Both the position numbers and the translations under genes were made by a program. DNA of 64,000 nucleotides from Lichenicoccus sp965276875 (GTDB lineage Bacteria; Pseudomonadota; Alphaproteobacteria; Acetobacterales; Acetobacteraceae): positions 1,984,001 through 2,048,000 of the forward strand of contig NZ_OZ255701.1 in the NCBI RefSeq assembly GCF_965276875.1, in the 5' to 3' direction. This document shows positions 1 to 10,992 of this stretch, in pieces. The stretch's first letter is position 1, and the number at the start of each line of letters is the position of its first letter. The notes beneath the pieces were generated by a model. The model was not told where the DNA came from. It ran no database searches and was given only the letters and a program-made list of their open reading frames with translations.

Positions 1-1041
1 AGCGTCTCCTCGGTGCTCGACACCTTCTATCCGGGCGAGACCGATGGCACCGCGCTGGCGGCGGTGCTCTATGGCGCGGCCAACCCCAGCGGGCATCTGC
101 CGGTCACCTTCCCCGCCCGTCTCGCCGACGTGCCAGCCGCGACGGTGGCGCAGTTCCCCGGCACCGGCGGTGTTGTCGACTATTCCGAGGGCCTGCTGGT
201 CGGCTATCGCTGGTACGACGCGAAATCGATCACGCCGCTATTTCCCTTCGGCTACGGCCTCTCCTACACCAGCTTTCGCTATAGCGGCCTGAAGCTGAGC
301 AGCAGCGCCGTCGACGGGGTGACCCCGGTGGTCGTGAGTGCCGTCGTCACCAACACCGGCAAGGTCGCCGGCAGCGACGTCGCCCAGCTCTACTTAAGCT
401 TTCCCGCAGCCGCCGGCGAGCCGCCGCGCAAGCTGGTCGGCTTTCGGCGGGTGACCTTGGCGGCGGGTCAGTCGCAGACCGTGCGGTTCACCATCGCACC
501 CAGTGCGGAATGGTGGTGGAACGGCAATGCCTGGGACGAGAGCTCGGGCACCTACCATGTCTATGTCGGCGATTCCTCGGCACTCACCGGGCTGCCGCTC
601 AGCCGCACCTATACGATGAGCACGACGATCGGCAATCGCGGTGTGCGGGTGATCGCACCGCGTGGCATCGCGGCCGGCCAGAGCGCCACCGTGGACGTGA
701 CCTTGAGCGCCGGCGGCAACGAGACGCTCAATGCGGTGAGCCTGGCCCTTGCCGCACCGGGCGGCTGGCGCGCGGTGCCGATGGCTTCGACGACGCGCCA
801 GACCCTGCTGCCCGGTCAGGCGGTGACGGTGCCGTTCCAGGTGACGGCGCCGAGTGGTGCGGTGGCGCAGAACGTCACCCTGTATGGCACCGCCGATTTC
901 TCGCCTGGTGTTTGTGGCGGGGCGTCGACCTCGGCGCAGGAGGCAAACCCGGCCGCCTTGTTCAACCAGGCAGCACTCGGTGTCACAGGCTGCGGCAAGG
1001 TGACCCGGCATGGCGGGGTGCAGGTGCGCCTGCAGCGCTGA
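1..1041 (+). CDS. Glycoside hydrolase family 3 beta-glucosidase, C-terminal part (5' end outside window)
   Basis: The frame is open from base 1 and ends at a TGA, so about 346 C-terminal residues are present and the start lies upstream of the window. The beginning matches the end of the GH3 C-terminal alpha/beta sandwich (NPSGHLPVTFP, then the conserved GYRWYD and FPFGYGLSYT signatures). A fibronectin type III-like domain follows (about residues 85-205), then an extra beta-sandwich of roughly 110 residues resembling the NPCBM-associated/NEW3 domain, with VTLSAGG and PFQVTAPSG strands. GH3 enzymes release terminal beta-linked glucose or xylose from oligosaccharides; the catalytic N-terminal barrel is not visible, so specificity is open. 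The extra domain may bind carbohydrate (inference). A strong terminator follows directly. Confidence 0.9.
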   Translation, partial: SVSSVLDTFYPGETDGTALAAVLYGAANPSGHLPVTFPARLADVPAATVAQFPGTGGVVDYSEGLLVGYRWYDAKSITPLFPFGYGLSYTSFRYSGLKLSSSAVDGVTPVVVSAVVTNTGKVAGSDVAQLYLSFPAAAGEPPRKLVGFRRVTLAAGQSQTVRFTIAPSAEWWWNGNAWDESSGTYHVYVGDSSALTGLPLSRTYTMSTTIGNRGVRVIAPRGIAAGQSATVDVTLSAGGNETLNAVSLALAAPGGWRAVPMASTTRQTLLPGQAVTVPFQVTAPSGAVAQNVTLYGTADFSPGVCGGASTSAQEANPAALFNQAALGVTGCGKVTRHGGVQVRLQR

Positions 1042-1064
1042 CCGCGCAGGACGGCACGCGAGCC

Positions 1065-1099
1065 GAGCCCCGCCACGGCAACGTGGCGGGGCTCTTCTT
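1065..1099 (+). terminator. Rho-independent terminator after the GH3 gene
   Basis: A perfect 13-bp inverted repeat (GAGCCCCGCCACG, 1065-1077, pairing with 1082-1094) closes a GCAA tetraloop and is followed by TTCTT. This separates the GH3 gene from the kai operon. Confidence 0.85.
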
Positions 1100-1167
1100 G
1101 CCCATGGCAGCGGCGTGCCATAGAGTTGATCACCAAGGCGTGTGGCGGGCAGAAGTCGGGGATGTGA

Positions 1168-2874
1168 ATGGATGCTGCTCGCCCGTCACCGCCCGACCGT
1201 AGCCCTGCGCACTTAGCCAAGACGCCGACGGGGATCAGCGGCCTCGACGACCTCACGCTCGGCGGCCTCCCCAGCGGCCGCCCGACATTGCTCTGCGGCG
1301 CCGCCGGCTGCGGCAAGACGCTGTTCGCGCTGAGCTTCCTGGTCAACGGCGTCACGGAGTACAACGAGCCCGGCGTGTTCATGAGCTTCGAGGAGCGCAC
1401 CCGTGACCTCGCCGCCAACGTGGGCTCGCTCGGCTACGACCTCGACGGGTTGATCGCGGCGCGCAGGATCGTCGTCGACTATGTGCGCATCGAGCGTTCG
1501 GAGATCGAGGAAAGCGGCGAGTACGATCTGGAGGGCCTGTTCGTACGGCTCGGCCACGCCATCGACACGGTCGGCGCCAAGCGGGTCGTGCTCGACACCA
1601 TCGAGGCGCTGTTCGCGGGCTTCGCCGACAGCGCGATCCTGCGCGCCGAGCTGCGCCGGCTGTTCGCATGGCTCAAGGACCGCGGCGTCACCGCCATCAT
1701 CACCGGCGAGCGCGGCGACGGGCAACTGACCCGCTACGGCATCGAGGAGTATGTGTCGGACTGCGTGATCCTGCTCGACAACCGCGTCGTCGACCAGGTC
1801 ACCACCCGCCGTCTGCGCGTGGTGAAGTATCGCGGCTCTGCGCACGGCACCAACGAATACCCGTTCCTGATCGACGAGGCCGGGATCAGCGTGCTGCCGA
1901 TCACCTCGGCCGGGCTGGGACACGCGATCTCGTCCGAGCCGGTGCCGACGGGAGTGCCCGACCTCGATTCGATGCTCGGCGCCGGCGGCTATTATCGCGG
2001 CTCCAGCGTGCTGATCTCCGGGCTCGCCGGCACCGGCAAGTCGACGTTCGGGGCGGCATTCGTCGAGGCCGCATGCCGGCGCGGCGAGCGTTGCCTGTAT
2101 TTCGCCTTCGAGGAATCTCCCGATCAAATCGTGCGCAACATGCGCTCGGTCGGCATCGACCTGGCGCCTTGGGTGGCGAGCGGCTTGCTTGCCTTCGAGG
2201 CGGCGCGGCCCAGCCTGTATGGCTTCGAGATGCACCTCGCCCGGATGAACCGGGTGATCGAACGTCTCGCACCCGCGATCGTCGTCGTCGATCCGATCTC
2301 CGCCTTCCGAGGGCCCTCCTCGGAGATCCACGCGACCCTCATCCGGCTGGCCGACATCTGCAAAACCCGGGCGATCACGACGCTGTTCACCAGCCTGTCG
2401 AGTGCCGGCGATACGATGAACGAGAGCGAGCGCAGCGTGTCGTCGCTGATGGATAGCTGGATTTCGCTCGAGGACAAGGAAGCCGACGGCGAGCGCAACC
2501 GGGTGCTCTATCTGCTGAAATCCAGGGGCATGAGCCACTCCAACCAGCTGCGCGAGTACCGGTTGAACGATGCCGGGATCGCACTGATTACCCCCTATAT
2601 CGGCGCGTATGGCGTGCTGACCGGAAGTGCACGGCTGTCGCAGGAGGCGCGCGAGCACGAAGCCGAACTCGGCCGCAGGCAGGCGACCGAGCGACGCAGG
2701 CGGGAGCTGGCACGCAAGCGCGCCGCCGCCGAGCGCGAGATCGCCGAGATGCGCGCTGCAATCGAAGCCGAGGAAGCCGAAATCGCCACCCTGATCGCCC
2801 AAGAGGAGGCGCGCGAGGCCCTGAGCGGCAGCGATCGCGAGATGATGGCCCGCAGTCGGGGTGTCGCCAGGTGA
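1168..2874 (+). CDS. kaiC: KaiC-like circadian clock ATPase
   Basis: 568 residues with the duplicated RecA-like layout of KaiC. The CI half (about 20-245) has Walker A GAAGCGKT at 44-51 and a catalytic EE pair at 75-76. The CII half (about 255-480) has Walker A GLAGTGKS at 285-292 and an EE pair at 315-316. KaiC is the ATPase and autokinase/phosphatase hub of the Kai timer. The segment aligned with the cyanobacterial Ser431/Thr432 phosphosites reads ERSVSSLMDSW (421-431), so two serines (425, 426) replace Ser-Thr. The C-terminal 80 residues are a charged, Arg/Glu/Ala-rich predicted coiled coil instead of the short cyanobacterial tail. The stop overlaps the next GTG start (GTGA), indicating coupling to kaiB. 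Whether it keeps 24-h time is unknown; no kaiA is visible. Confidence 0.95.
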   Translation: MDAARPSPPDRSPAHLAKTPTGISGLDDLTLGGLPSGRPTLLCGAAGCGKTLFALSFLVNGVTEYNEPGVFMSFEERTRDLAANVGSLGYDLDGLIAARRIVVDYVRIERSEIEESGEYDLEGLFVRLGHAIDTVGAKRVVLDTIEALFAGFADSAILRAELRRLFAWLKDRGVTAIITGERGDGQLTRYGIEEYVSDCVILLDNRVVDQVTTRRLRVVKYRGSAHGTNEYPFLIDEAGISVLPITSAGLGHAISSEPVPTGVPDLDSMLGAGGYYRGSSVLISGLAGTGKSTFGAAFVEAACRRGERCLYFAFEESPDQIVRNMRSVGIDLAPWVASGLLAFEAARPSLYGFEMHLARMNRVIERLAPAIVVVDPISAFRGPSSEIHATLIRLADICKTRAITTLFTSLSSAGDTMNESERSVSSLMDSWISLEDKEADGERNRVLYLLKSRGMSHSNQLREYRLNDAGIALITPYIGAYGVLTGSARLSQEAREHEAELGRRQATERRRRELARKRAAAEREIAEMRAAIEAEEAEIATLIAQEEAREALSGSDREMMARSRGVAR

Positions 2875-3173
2875 ACGAGGGCGCAAACGCGGAGACCTAT
2901 AATCTGCGGCTCTACGTGGCGGGGCAGACGCCGAAATCGCTCACCGCCATCGCCAATCTGAAGCGACTCTGCGAGGATCACCTCGCCGGACGCTACGAAG
3001 TCGAGGTCATCGACCTGCTGAAGACGCCGCAATTGGCCGAAGGCGACCAGATCGTCGCGGTGCCGACCCTGGTGCGCCGCCTGCCGCCGCCGCTCAAGCG
3101 GATCATCGGCACCCTCTCCGACGTCGAGCGGGTCCTGGTCGGCCTCGACATCCGCTCGCGGGCCGCGCCCTGA
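2871..3173 (+). CDS. kaiB: KaiB protein, first copy
   Basis: 100 residues, the usual KaiB size, with the thioredoxin-like pattern: YNLRLYVAGQTPKS at the start, the central loop reading EVEVIDLLKTPQLAEGDQI, then VAVPTLVRRLPPPLKRIIG with the cis-proline region. KaiB binds the KaiC CI ring after a fold switch and competes with output kinases for KaiC. It starts at GTG overlapping the kaiC stop and ends in TGATG, overlapping the start of the second kaiB, so the three genes form one translationally coupled unit. The residues after the SDVERVLVGLD motif are short and unremarkable. Confidence 0.95.
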   Translation: MNEGANAETYNLRLYVAGQTPKSLTAIANLKRLCEDHLAGRYEVEVIDLLKTPQLAEGDQIVAVPTLVRRLPPPLKRIIGTLSDVERVLVGLDIRSRAAP

Positions 3174-3487
3174 TGGGCCAGCGTTACCATCTGCGCCTGT
3201 TCATCACCGGATCGACGCTGCGCTCGACGCGGGCGATCGAGACCATTCGCCAAATTTGCGAGGAAAACCTGGCAGGCGAGGTCGATCTCGAGATCGTCGA
3301 CGTCTACGAGCATCCCGAGGCGACGCGCGACCTGCAGATCGTGGCGACACCGACCCTGGTCAAGCTGCTGCCGGAGCCGCTGCGCCGGATCATCGGCGAC
3401 CTGTCGAACACCCAGCGCGTGCTGGCCGGTCTGGACATCGTGCCGGCTGCCGAACGCCCGCATCCTGTGGCAGCGCGGCCGATCTGA
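3173..3487 (+). CDS. kaiB: KaiB protein, second copy
   Basis: 104 residues, clearly KaiB (YHLRLFITGSTLRSTRAIE, VATPTLVKLLPEPLRRIIG, LSNTQRVLAGLD). By eye it differs from the first copy at a large share of positions, so this is an old paralogue pair and not a recent duplication. The ATG overlaps the previous stop (TGATG). The 14-residue C-terminal tail PAAERPHPVAARPI is unlike copy one. Two KaiB proteins with one KaiC suggest different roles, for example one clock partner and one fold-locked or output-specific form (inference). Confidence 0.95.
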   Translation: MGQRYHLRLFITGSTLRSTRAIETIRQICEENLAGEVDLEIVDVYEHPEATRDLQIVATPTLVKLLPEPLRRIIGDLSNTQRVLAGLDIVPAAERPHPVAARPI

Positions 3488-3489
3488 TC

Positions 3490-5724
3490 ATGGACCACGA
3501 CATCGAGGCGCTGCGCGGGCGGCTGCGCGAGGCGGAGGAGACACTTGAGGCGATCCGCAACGGCGATGTCGACGCGGTCGTGGTCGGCGGTCCGCACGGG
3601 CAGCAGGTCTACACCCTGGAGAACGCGGACCGGCCGTATCGCGTCCTGGTCGAGCAGATGCAGGAAGGCGCGATCACCCTCGGCGCGGATGGGCTGATTC
3701 TCTACTGCAACGAACGGTTCAGTGCGATGGTGGCCGTGCCGCGCGCGGAGTTGATCGGAGCCTTGATCGGGCGCTTCTTCGCGGGCGACGACGCCGACCG
3801 ATTCCAGGCGCTGCTGGCGGCGGGTCCGCGGCCACAGGCGGCCGCCGAATTCATGCTCTCCGTCGGCGCTGGCCGGGTGCTGCCGGTCAACATCTCGCTC
3901 TCCGACCTCGTCGTCGAGGCGGGTGCCGCGCGGGTGACCTGTGGCGTGGTGACCGACCTCAGTATGATCCGCAGACGGGCCGACGAGCTCGCCGCCGAGA
4001 TCGAGCAGCGCCGGCGGGCGCAGGGCAGCCTGCAACTGGCCCTCGACGCCGCCGGCATGGGGAGTTGGGACCTCGATCTGCGCCGCAATACCGCCGTGCG
4101 CTCGCTCAGGCACGACCAGTTGTTCGGCCATCCCACGATGGTCGCGGATTGGACACTTGACACCGCGCTTGCGCACTTCATCGAGGAGGACCGGGCTCTG
4201 GTGGCAGAGGCGTTTGCCGCCGGCCAGCGCACTGGCCTGCTGGAGTTCGAGGCGCGGATCCAGCGTGCCGACGATGGTGCCACGCGCTGGCTGCGCGTCA
4301 CCGGCCAGACCTTCTACGAACGCGGCGTGCCGGTGCGGATCGCCGGCGTCGTCGCCGATGTGACCGACCGGCGCGCCGTCGAGGAGCGCCTGCGTCATGC
4401 GCAGAAGATCGAGGCGGTGGGGCTGCTCACCGGCGGCGTGGCGCATGACTTCAACAACCTGCTGACCGTGATCTCGGGCGGTCTCGAGATGATCGACCGC
4501 CAGCGCGATCCGGCGCGTCGCGCGCGCATTCTGTCGGGCATGCACCAGGCGGTCGAACGCGGCAGCGGCCTCAGCCGTCAGCTCCTGGCCTTTTCGCGGC
4601 GCCAGCCGCTACGGCCGGAGCCCATCGATCTGCGGCATCGGCTCCGCGGTATGCAGGAGCTGCTCGACCGCAGCCTGCGCGGTGACGTGTTCGTGCGGAC
4701 CGAACTCGATAACGATCTCTGGCCCGTGCTCGTCGATCCGAGCGAGCTGGAGCTGGTGATCCTCAATCTCGCGGTGAATGCCCGCGATGCCATGCCGGAC
4801 GGCGGCACGATCGTCATTGCCGGCAGCAACGTACCGGCCCTGAATGATGCGGGGTTGCGCGGCGATTTCGTTCGCCTGTCAGTCATCGACACCGGCACCG
4901 GCATGCCCCCGGACGTGGTGGCGCGGGTGTTCGAGCCGTTCTTTACCACCAAGGACATCGGCAAGGGCTCCGGCCTGGGCCTGGCACAGACGCACGGCTT
5001 CGCGCAGGCCTCCGGCGGCGCGGTCAGGGTCGACAGCGCACCGGGTGCGGGCACCACCATCGCGCTGCTGCTGCCGCGGACGACGGAGCTGCCTGCCGCC
5101 TGGGCGCCACACAGCCCGGCGCCGCTCGCCGATACGGCGCCGGGATCCGCGGGTCAGGTTCTGCTGGTCGAGGATGACGAAGAAGTGGCGGCGCTGAGTA
5201 TCGAGATGATCGAACAGCTCGGCTTTGGCGTCACCAGGGTCGCGGGTGCGAACGCGGCCCTGGGGGCGCTCGCCGATGAGAGGGCGATCGACCTCGTCTT
5301 CTCCGATGTGATGATGCCGGGCACCATGAACGGGCTCGCACTGGCACGCGAGATCGGCAGGCGCCGTCCGGACCTGCCGGTCCTGCTCACCAGCGGCTAC
5401 GCCGAGGCCGCGCGTCGGGACGCGCAGGGCCTGACGGTGCTGGCCAAGCCGTTCCGCCTGGAGGCGTTGGCCGCGGCTTTCGCCAAGGCACTCGGTTCAG
5501 CGGGGGGCCACCGAGGTCCCGGAGCCGCCCCCAAAACCACCACCGAACAGCAGGAACAGCACGACGATGATGAGGATGATCGGCAGCAGGCCGAGGCCGT
5601 TGAAGCCGGTCCCGCGCGAGCCGCCATACCAGCCGGAGCGATAGCCGTAGCCGCCGCTGCCGAGTGCCAGGATGATCAGGACGATGAGCAGAATGGTCAG
5701 CATCGCAAGGCTCCAACGAATTGA
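3490..5724 (+). CDS. Soluble PAS-PAS hybrid histidine kinase of the kai operon
   Basis: Starts at ATG 3490, two bases after the kaiB stop; upstream codons of the open frame only read across kaiB. The 744-residue product has no transmembrane segment. Order: short N-terminal coiled coil, PAS (about 40-160), second PAS (about 175-300), HisKA with GGVAHDFNN (His319), HATPase with GSGLGLAQTHGF, then a receiver with phospho-acceptor Asp606 (FSDVMMPG) and switch Lys in LAKPF. It is probably the clock-output or input kinase of this operon, analogous in position to SasA but lacking the KaiB-like sensor domain. The last about 73 residues form a low-complexity tail rich in Gln, Asp and Glu, read entirely antisense to the DUF3309 gene; normal receiver proteins stop near 5500. 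Confidence 0.88.
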   Translation: MDHDIEALRGRLREAEETLEAIRNGDVDAVVVGGPHGQQVYTLENADRPYRVLVEQMQEGAITLGADGLILYCNERFSAMVAVPRAELIGALIGRFFAGDDADRFQALLAAGPRPQAAAEFMLSVGAGRVLPVNISLSDLVVEAGAARVTCGVVTDLSMIRRRADELAAEIEQRRRAQGSLQLALDAAGMGSWDLDLRRNTAVRSLRHDQLFGHPTMVADWTLDTALAHFIEEDRALVAEAFAAGQRTGLLEFEARIQRADDGATRWLRVTGQTFYERGVPVRIAGVVADVTDRRAVEERLRHAQKIEAVGLLTGGVAHDFNNLLTVISGGLEMIDRQRDPARRARILSGMHQAVERGSGLSRQLLAFSRRQPLRPEPIDLRHRLRGMQELLDRSLRGDVFVRTELDNDLWPVLVDPSELELVILNLAVNARDAMPDGGTIVIAGSNVPALNDAGLRGDFVRLSVIDTGTGMPPDVVARVFEPFFTTKDIGKGSGLGLAQTHGFAQASGGAVRVDSAPGAGTTIALLLPRTTELPAAWAPHSPAPLADTAPGSAGQVLLVEDDEEVAALSIEMIEQLGFGVTRVAGANAALGALADERAIDLVFSDVMMPGTMNGLALAREIGRRRPDLPVLLTSGYAEAARRDAQGLTVLAKPFRLEALAAAFAKALGSAGGHRGPGAAPKTTTEQQEQHDDDEDDRQQAEAVEAGPARAAIPAGAIAVAAAAECQDDQDDEQNGQHRKAPTN
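5497..5703 (-). CDS. DUF3309-like small membrane protein
   Basis: 68 residues starting MLTILLIVLIILALG, with GYGYRSGWYGG and a second hydrophobic stretch LGLLPIILIIVVLFLLFGGG. This two-helix glycine-rich pattern is that of the DUF3309 family of tiny inner-membrane proteins, whose function is unknown. ATG at 5703 has GGAG about 7 bases upstream on the minus strand. It follows the PPDK regulatory gene by 23 bases and may be its last cotranscribed gene. The whole gene lies inside the 3' end of the convergent kinase gene. Confidence 0.75.
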   Translation of the reverse strand: MLTILLIVLIILALGSGGYGYRSGWYGGSRGTGFNGLGLLPIILIIVVLFLLFGGGFGGGSGTSVAPR

Positions 5725-5726
5725 GG

Positions 5727-6590
5727 TTACGGGGTCACGGTCTCGGCGGGGTGGCGGCTGTGCCAGAGCTCCGCGAGTTCGATGATGGCGGCGGCGGTTT
5801 CCTCGATCGAGCGATGGCTGACATCGACCACCGGCCAGCCGTTGCGGGTGCATAGGCGCCTGGCCCAAACCACCTCCTCGCGGACCGTCTCGGGGTCGAT
5901 ATAGGTGTTGCCGGCTTCGCTGACATGGCCCATGACGCCACCGGGCGCGATGGCGCGGACCCTGTTGCGCCGGATCTCGACCAGCTTGCGCGGGTCGATG
6001 GTCAGGCCGACGACCGGGCAATTCAGCGCGAACAGTTCCGGCACGAGCGACGCCCCGGGCACCAGCGGCACGTTCGCGGCCTTGACCCCACGATTGGCGA
6101 GATAAAAGCAGGTGGGCGTTTTGGACGCGCGCGAGACGCCCACCAGCACGACGTCGGCGGCGCGCAGCCCGGTCACCGCCTGCCCGTCGTCATGCGCCAG
6201 CACATAGTGCATCGCGTCGATCCGCTTGTAGTATTCCTCGTCGAGCACGTACTGGATGCCCGGCCGCCCCTGCGCGGTCTCGCCGATCGTGTCCTGCAGC
6301 ACCGCCAGCACCGGATCGAGCACGTTGACCACCTGAACCTTGAGATGATTGCAGGCGATGTCGAGTTCGCCCTTCAGCTTGCGGTCCATCATCGAGGACA
6401 GCACCGGACCGGGATCAGCCTCGATGCCTTCCAGAACCCGATGCAGATGCAGCCGGGTGCGTATCAGGTTCCAGCGATGATAGACGATGTGGGCATGTTC
6501 GAACTGCGCCACCGTGGCGCGCGCGATCGAGTTCAGGGTCTCGCCGGTGGCATCGGAGACGAGATGCAGGGCAATGCGATGCTCGTCCAT
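5727..6590 (-). CDS. Pyruvate, phosphate dikinase regulatory protein (DUF299 kinase/pyrophosphorylase)
   Basis: 287 residues, the standard length of the bifunctional DUF299 family. The start IALHLVSDATGETLNSIARA and the P-loop region VGVSRASKTPTCFYLANRG are diagnostic. The enzyme phosphorylates PPDK (or PEP synthetase) on a Thr next to the catalytic His using ADP, and removes the phosphate with Pi, switching the enzyme off and on. It lies 17 bases downstream of ppdK on the same strand, so PPDK is the likely target. Confidence 0.93.
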   Translation of the reverse strand: MDEHRIALHLVSDATGETLNSIARATVAQFEHAHIVYHRWNLIRTRLHLHRVLEGIEADPGPVLSSMMDRKLKGELDIACNHLKVQVVNVLDPVLAVLQDTIGETAQGRPGIQYVLDEEYYKRIDAMHYVLAHDDGQAVTGLRAADVVLVGVSRASKTPTCFYLANRGVKAANVPLVPGASLVPELFALNCPVVGLTIDPRKLVEIRRNRVRAIAPGGVMGHVSEAGNTYIDPETVREEVVWARRLCTRNGWPVVDVSHRSIEETAAAIIELAELWHSRHPAETVTP

Positions 6591-6607
6591 CGACGTGGCG
6601 CCCGCTG

Positions 6608-9277
<2,670 letters not shown>

Positions 9278-9353
9278 CGCAGCGCTTCCCTCGGTCTCGC
9301 GAGTGGAAGCTTAGCACCAGCCGTCGTGAGCCTAAAGCACTACTCCGGCGGCT

Positions 9354-9929
9354 TCAGCGCAGAACGATCTCGAACAGGATCTTTCGCAAGCGTTCCATTG
9401 GCGCCGGAGTCCGCTGCACCTTCGCCAGCAGGATCGCGCCTTGCAGCGACGCCACCGTGAAACCGGCAACGTCGTCGCAGGCGAAGCCCTGCGGCAGCTC
9501 TCCGACCGCGACGGCCGCGCGCAGACACGCCGCCACGGACTGCGTCACCTCCTTAAACGCGCGGGCAATCCGCTGGCGGATGAGGTCGCCGCAATCCCCC
9601 GCCTCAGCGGCGAAATTGCCGAACACGCAGCCATGGCGCATGTCGTCGAGCCGGCTTTGGCTCGCGTCGAGATAGGCGCGCAGCCGCTGCAACGGCGCCA
9701 GCTCCACGTTGCCAAGCGTGCGTTCCATCGCCTCGCGGCCCTGCGCCATGTAAAGGTCCAGGATCTCCAGCCCGAAGGCTTCCTTGGACCTGAAGTGATT
9801 GGAGAACGAGCCCTGCGGCACGCCGGCGGCCTGGACGATGTCACGGACGCTGGCGCCCCCGAAACCGCGCTCATGGACGACGCGCAAGCCTTCAATGAGG
9901 ATTCTGTCGCGATGACTGGGCCGGCCCAC
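9354..9929 (-). CDS. TetR/AcrR family transcriptional regulator
   Basis: 191 residues with a typical N-terminal TetR HTH (RDRILIEGLRVVHERGFGGASV followed by QAAGVPQGSFSNHFRSKEAFGLEIL). The remaining about 140 residues are helical and ligand-binding by analogy; a MRHGCVFGNFAAE segment matches the C-terminal type common in alphaproteobacterial TetR proteins of the AcuR/YcdC sort. It begins 4 bases after the small membrane protein gene and lies 77 bases upstream of ppdK on the same strand. Ligand and targets are unknown. Confidence 0.88.
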   Translation of the reverse strand: MGRPSHRDRILIEGLRVVHERGFGGASVRDIVQAAGVPQGSFSNHFRSKEAFGLEILDLYMAQGREAMERTLGNVELAPLQRLRAYLDASQSRLDDMRHGCVFGNFAAEAGDCGDLIRQRIARAFKEVTQSVAACLRAAVAVGELPQGFACDDVAGFTVASLQGAILLAKVQRTPAPMERLRKILFEIVLR

Positions 9930-9933
9930 GACG

Positions 9934-10146
9934 CTAGCTCGACCGCCTGAGAAGACGCAGCTCGATCAGGGCAAACACCGCCGTCAGAACCACCCCGGGG
10001 CCGAACACGACCAGCAGCAACGCCGCGTGGCCCAGCATGAGCCCGGTAAGGCGGAGGCCGAGAAGGAGCATCCAGATATACACGACCCAGCTTGTCAGCA
10101 GGGCGATGAACAGCTCGATGAGGGAAAGTCGCTTCAGCGTTTGCAT
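9934..10146 (-). CDS. Small two-helix membrane protein, unknown function
   Basis: Taken from ATG at 10146 (MQTLKRLSLIELFIALLTSW), giving 70 residues with two predicted transmembrane helices (about 10-30 and 38-62) and a positively charged end LRLLRRSS. The open frame extends upstream, but those residues are not hydrophobic and look non-coding. Four bases separate it from the TetR gene, so the pair is probably cotranscribed; the TetR protein may respond to something this protein handles (inference). I do not recognise a family. Confidence 0.55.
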   Translation of the reverse strand: MQTLKRLSLIELFIALLTSWVVYIWMLLLGLRLTGLMLGHAALLLVVFGPGVVLTAVFALIELRLLRRSS

Positions 10147-10237
10147 GGCGCGGAGGCCTGTGAAGGCGGGGATTGCTGGATGATATGTACGTCCAAATTG
10201 GCGTTTCAAGCGCCCTGGATGGACGGTCATATTATGT

Positions 10238-10876
10238 TTATCCCGCCGTCCGCGGCACCCAATAAAGCAGGCGCCTCAGGCCGCGATCCACTGCCACCCA
10301 GAGCAGCACCGTCATCACCGCCAGCACGAACATCGCGGCGAACATCACGTCGGTCTGGATGCGGGCGTTGGCGTTGAGCATGACGTAGCCGAGGCCGGCC
10401 GAGGCGCCGACCCACTCGCCGATTACCGCGCCGATCGGCGCGATCGCGGTGGCGACCCGAAGCCCGGAGCCAAACGCCGGCATCGCCGCCGGCAGCCGCA
10501 CGTGCAACAGCAGACGCCAAGGCGAGGCATCCATCGTCCGCGCCAGGTCGAGCCAGCCGGGCTCCGTATGGCGCAGCCCGTCGGAGAAGGCGGCGGAGAC
10601 CGGAAAGAAGATCACCAGTACCGCCATCACCACCTTCGAGGCCATGCCGAAGCCGAACCACAACACCAGCAACGGGGCCAGCGCGAACACCGGAACCGCC
10701 TGGCTGAGCAGCAGCAGCGGCATCAGCCAGCGCGCAAGTCGTGGCGAGAACACCATGCCGAGCGCCAGCGCGGCTCCCAACACGGTGCCGATCAGCAGGC
10801 CGAGCACGGTCTCGGTCAGGGTGACCAGTGTGCTCCAGAACAGCAGCTCGCGTTGCTGCCAGAGTGCTGCGGCCAC
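10238..10876 (-). CDS. ABC transporter permease, NitT/TauT (SsuC/TauC-like) type
   Basis: 212 residues from the only usable GTG, with five or so transmembrane helices and the EAA-loop region DLARTMDASPWRLLLHVRLPAAMPAFGSGLR that contacts the ATPase. Such permeases import sulfonates, nitrate, thiamine precursors or similar. In-frame codons upstream to about 10996 read a plausible first helix and periplasmic segment (ATLAGLLLVWAIASRASGLP, then AYLLPGPASV) typical of this family, but there is no ATG, GTG or TTG there; a CTG overlaps the transketolase TGA as CTGA. Either a CTG start is used or the start was lost. No ATPase or binding-protein gene is adjacent, so the transporter is an orphan here. 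Confidence 0.8.
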   Translation of the reverse strand: MAAALWQQRELLFWSTLVTLTETVLGLLIGTVLGAALALGMVFSPRLARWLMPLLLLSQAVPVFALAPLLVLWFGFGMASKVVMAVLVIFFPVSAAFSDGLRHTEPGWLDLARTMDASPWRLLLHVRLPAAMPAFGSGLRVATAIAPIGAVIGEWVGASAGLGYVMLNANARIQTDVMFAAMFVLAVMTVLLWVAVDRGLRRLLYWVPRTAG

Positions 10877-10992
10877 CGAGGCGGGACCCGGCAGCAGATA
10901 GGCGGGTAGGCCACTGGCGCGGCTGGCGATCGCCCAGACCAGCAGCAGGCCGGCCAGGGTCGCGAGCGGTCGCCCGACGCGTGACAGGTGGC

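Noticed and set aside
1213..2886. Long open frame on the minus strand across kaiC
   Set aside because: High GC keeps antisense frames open; it is Arg/His/Asp-rich, has no family resemblance and lies fully within kaiC.
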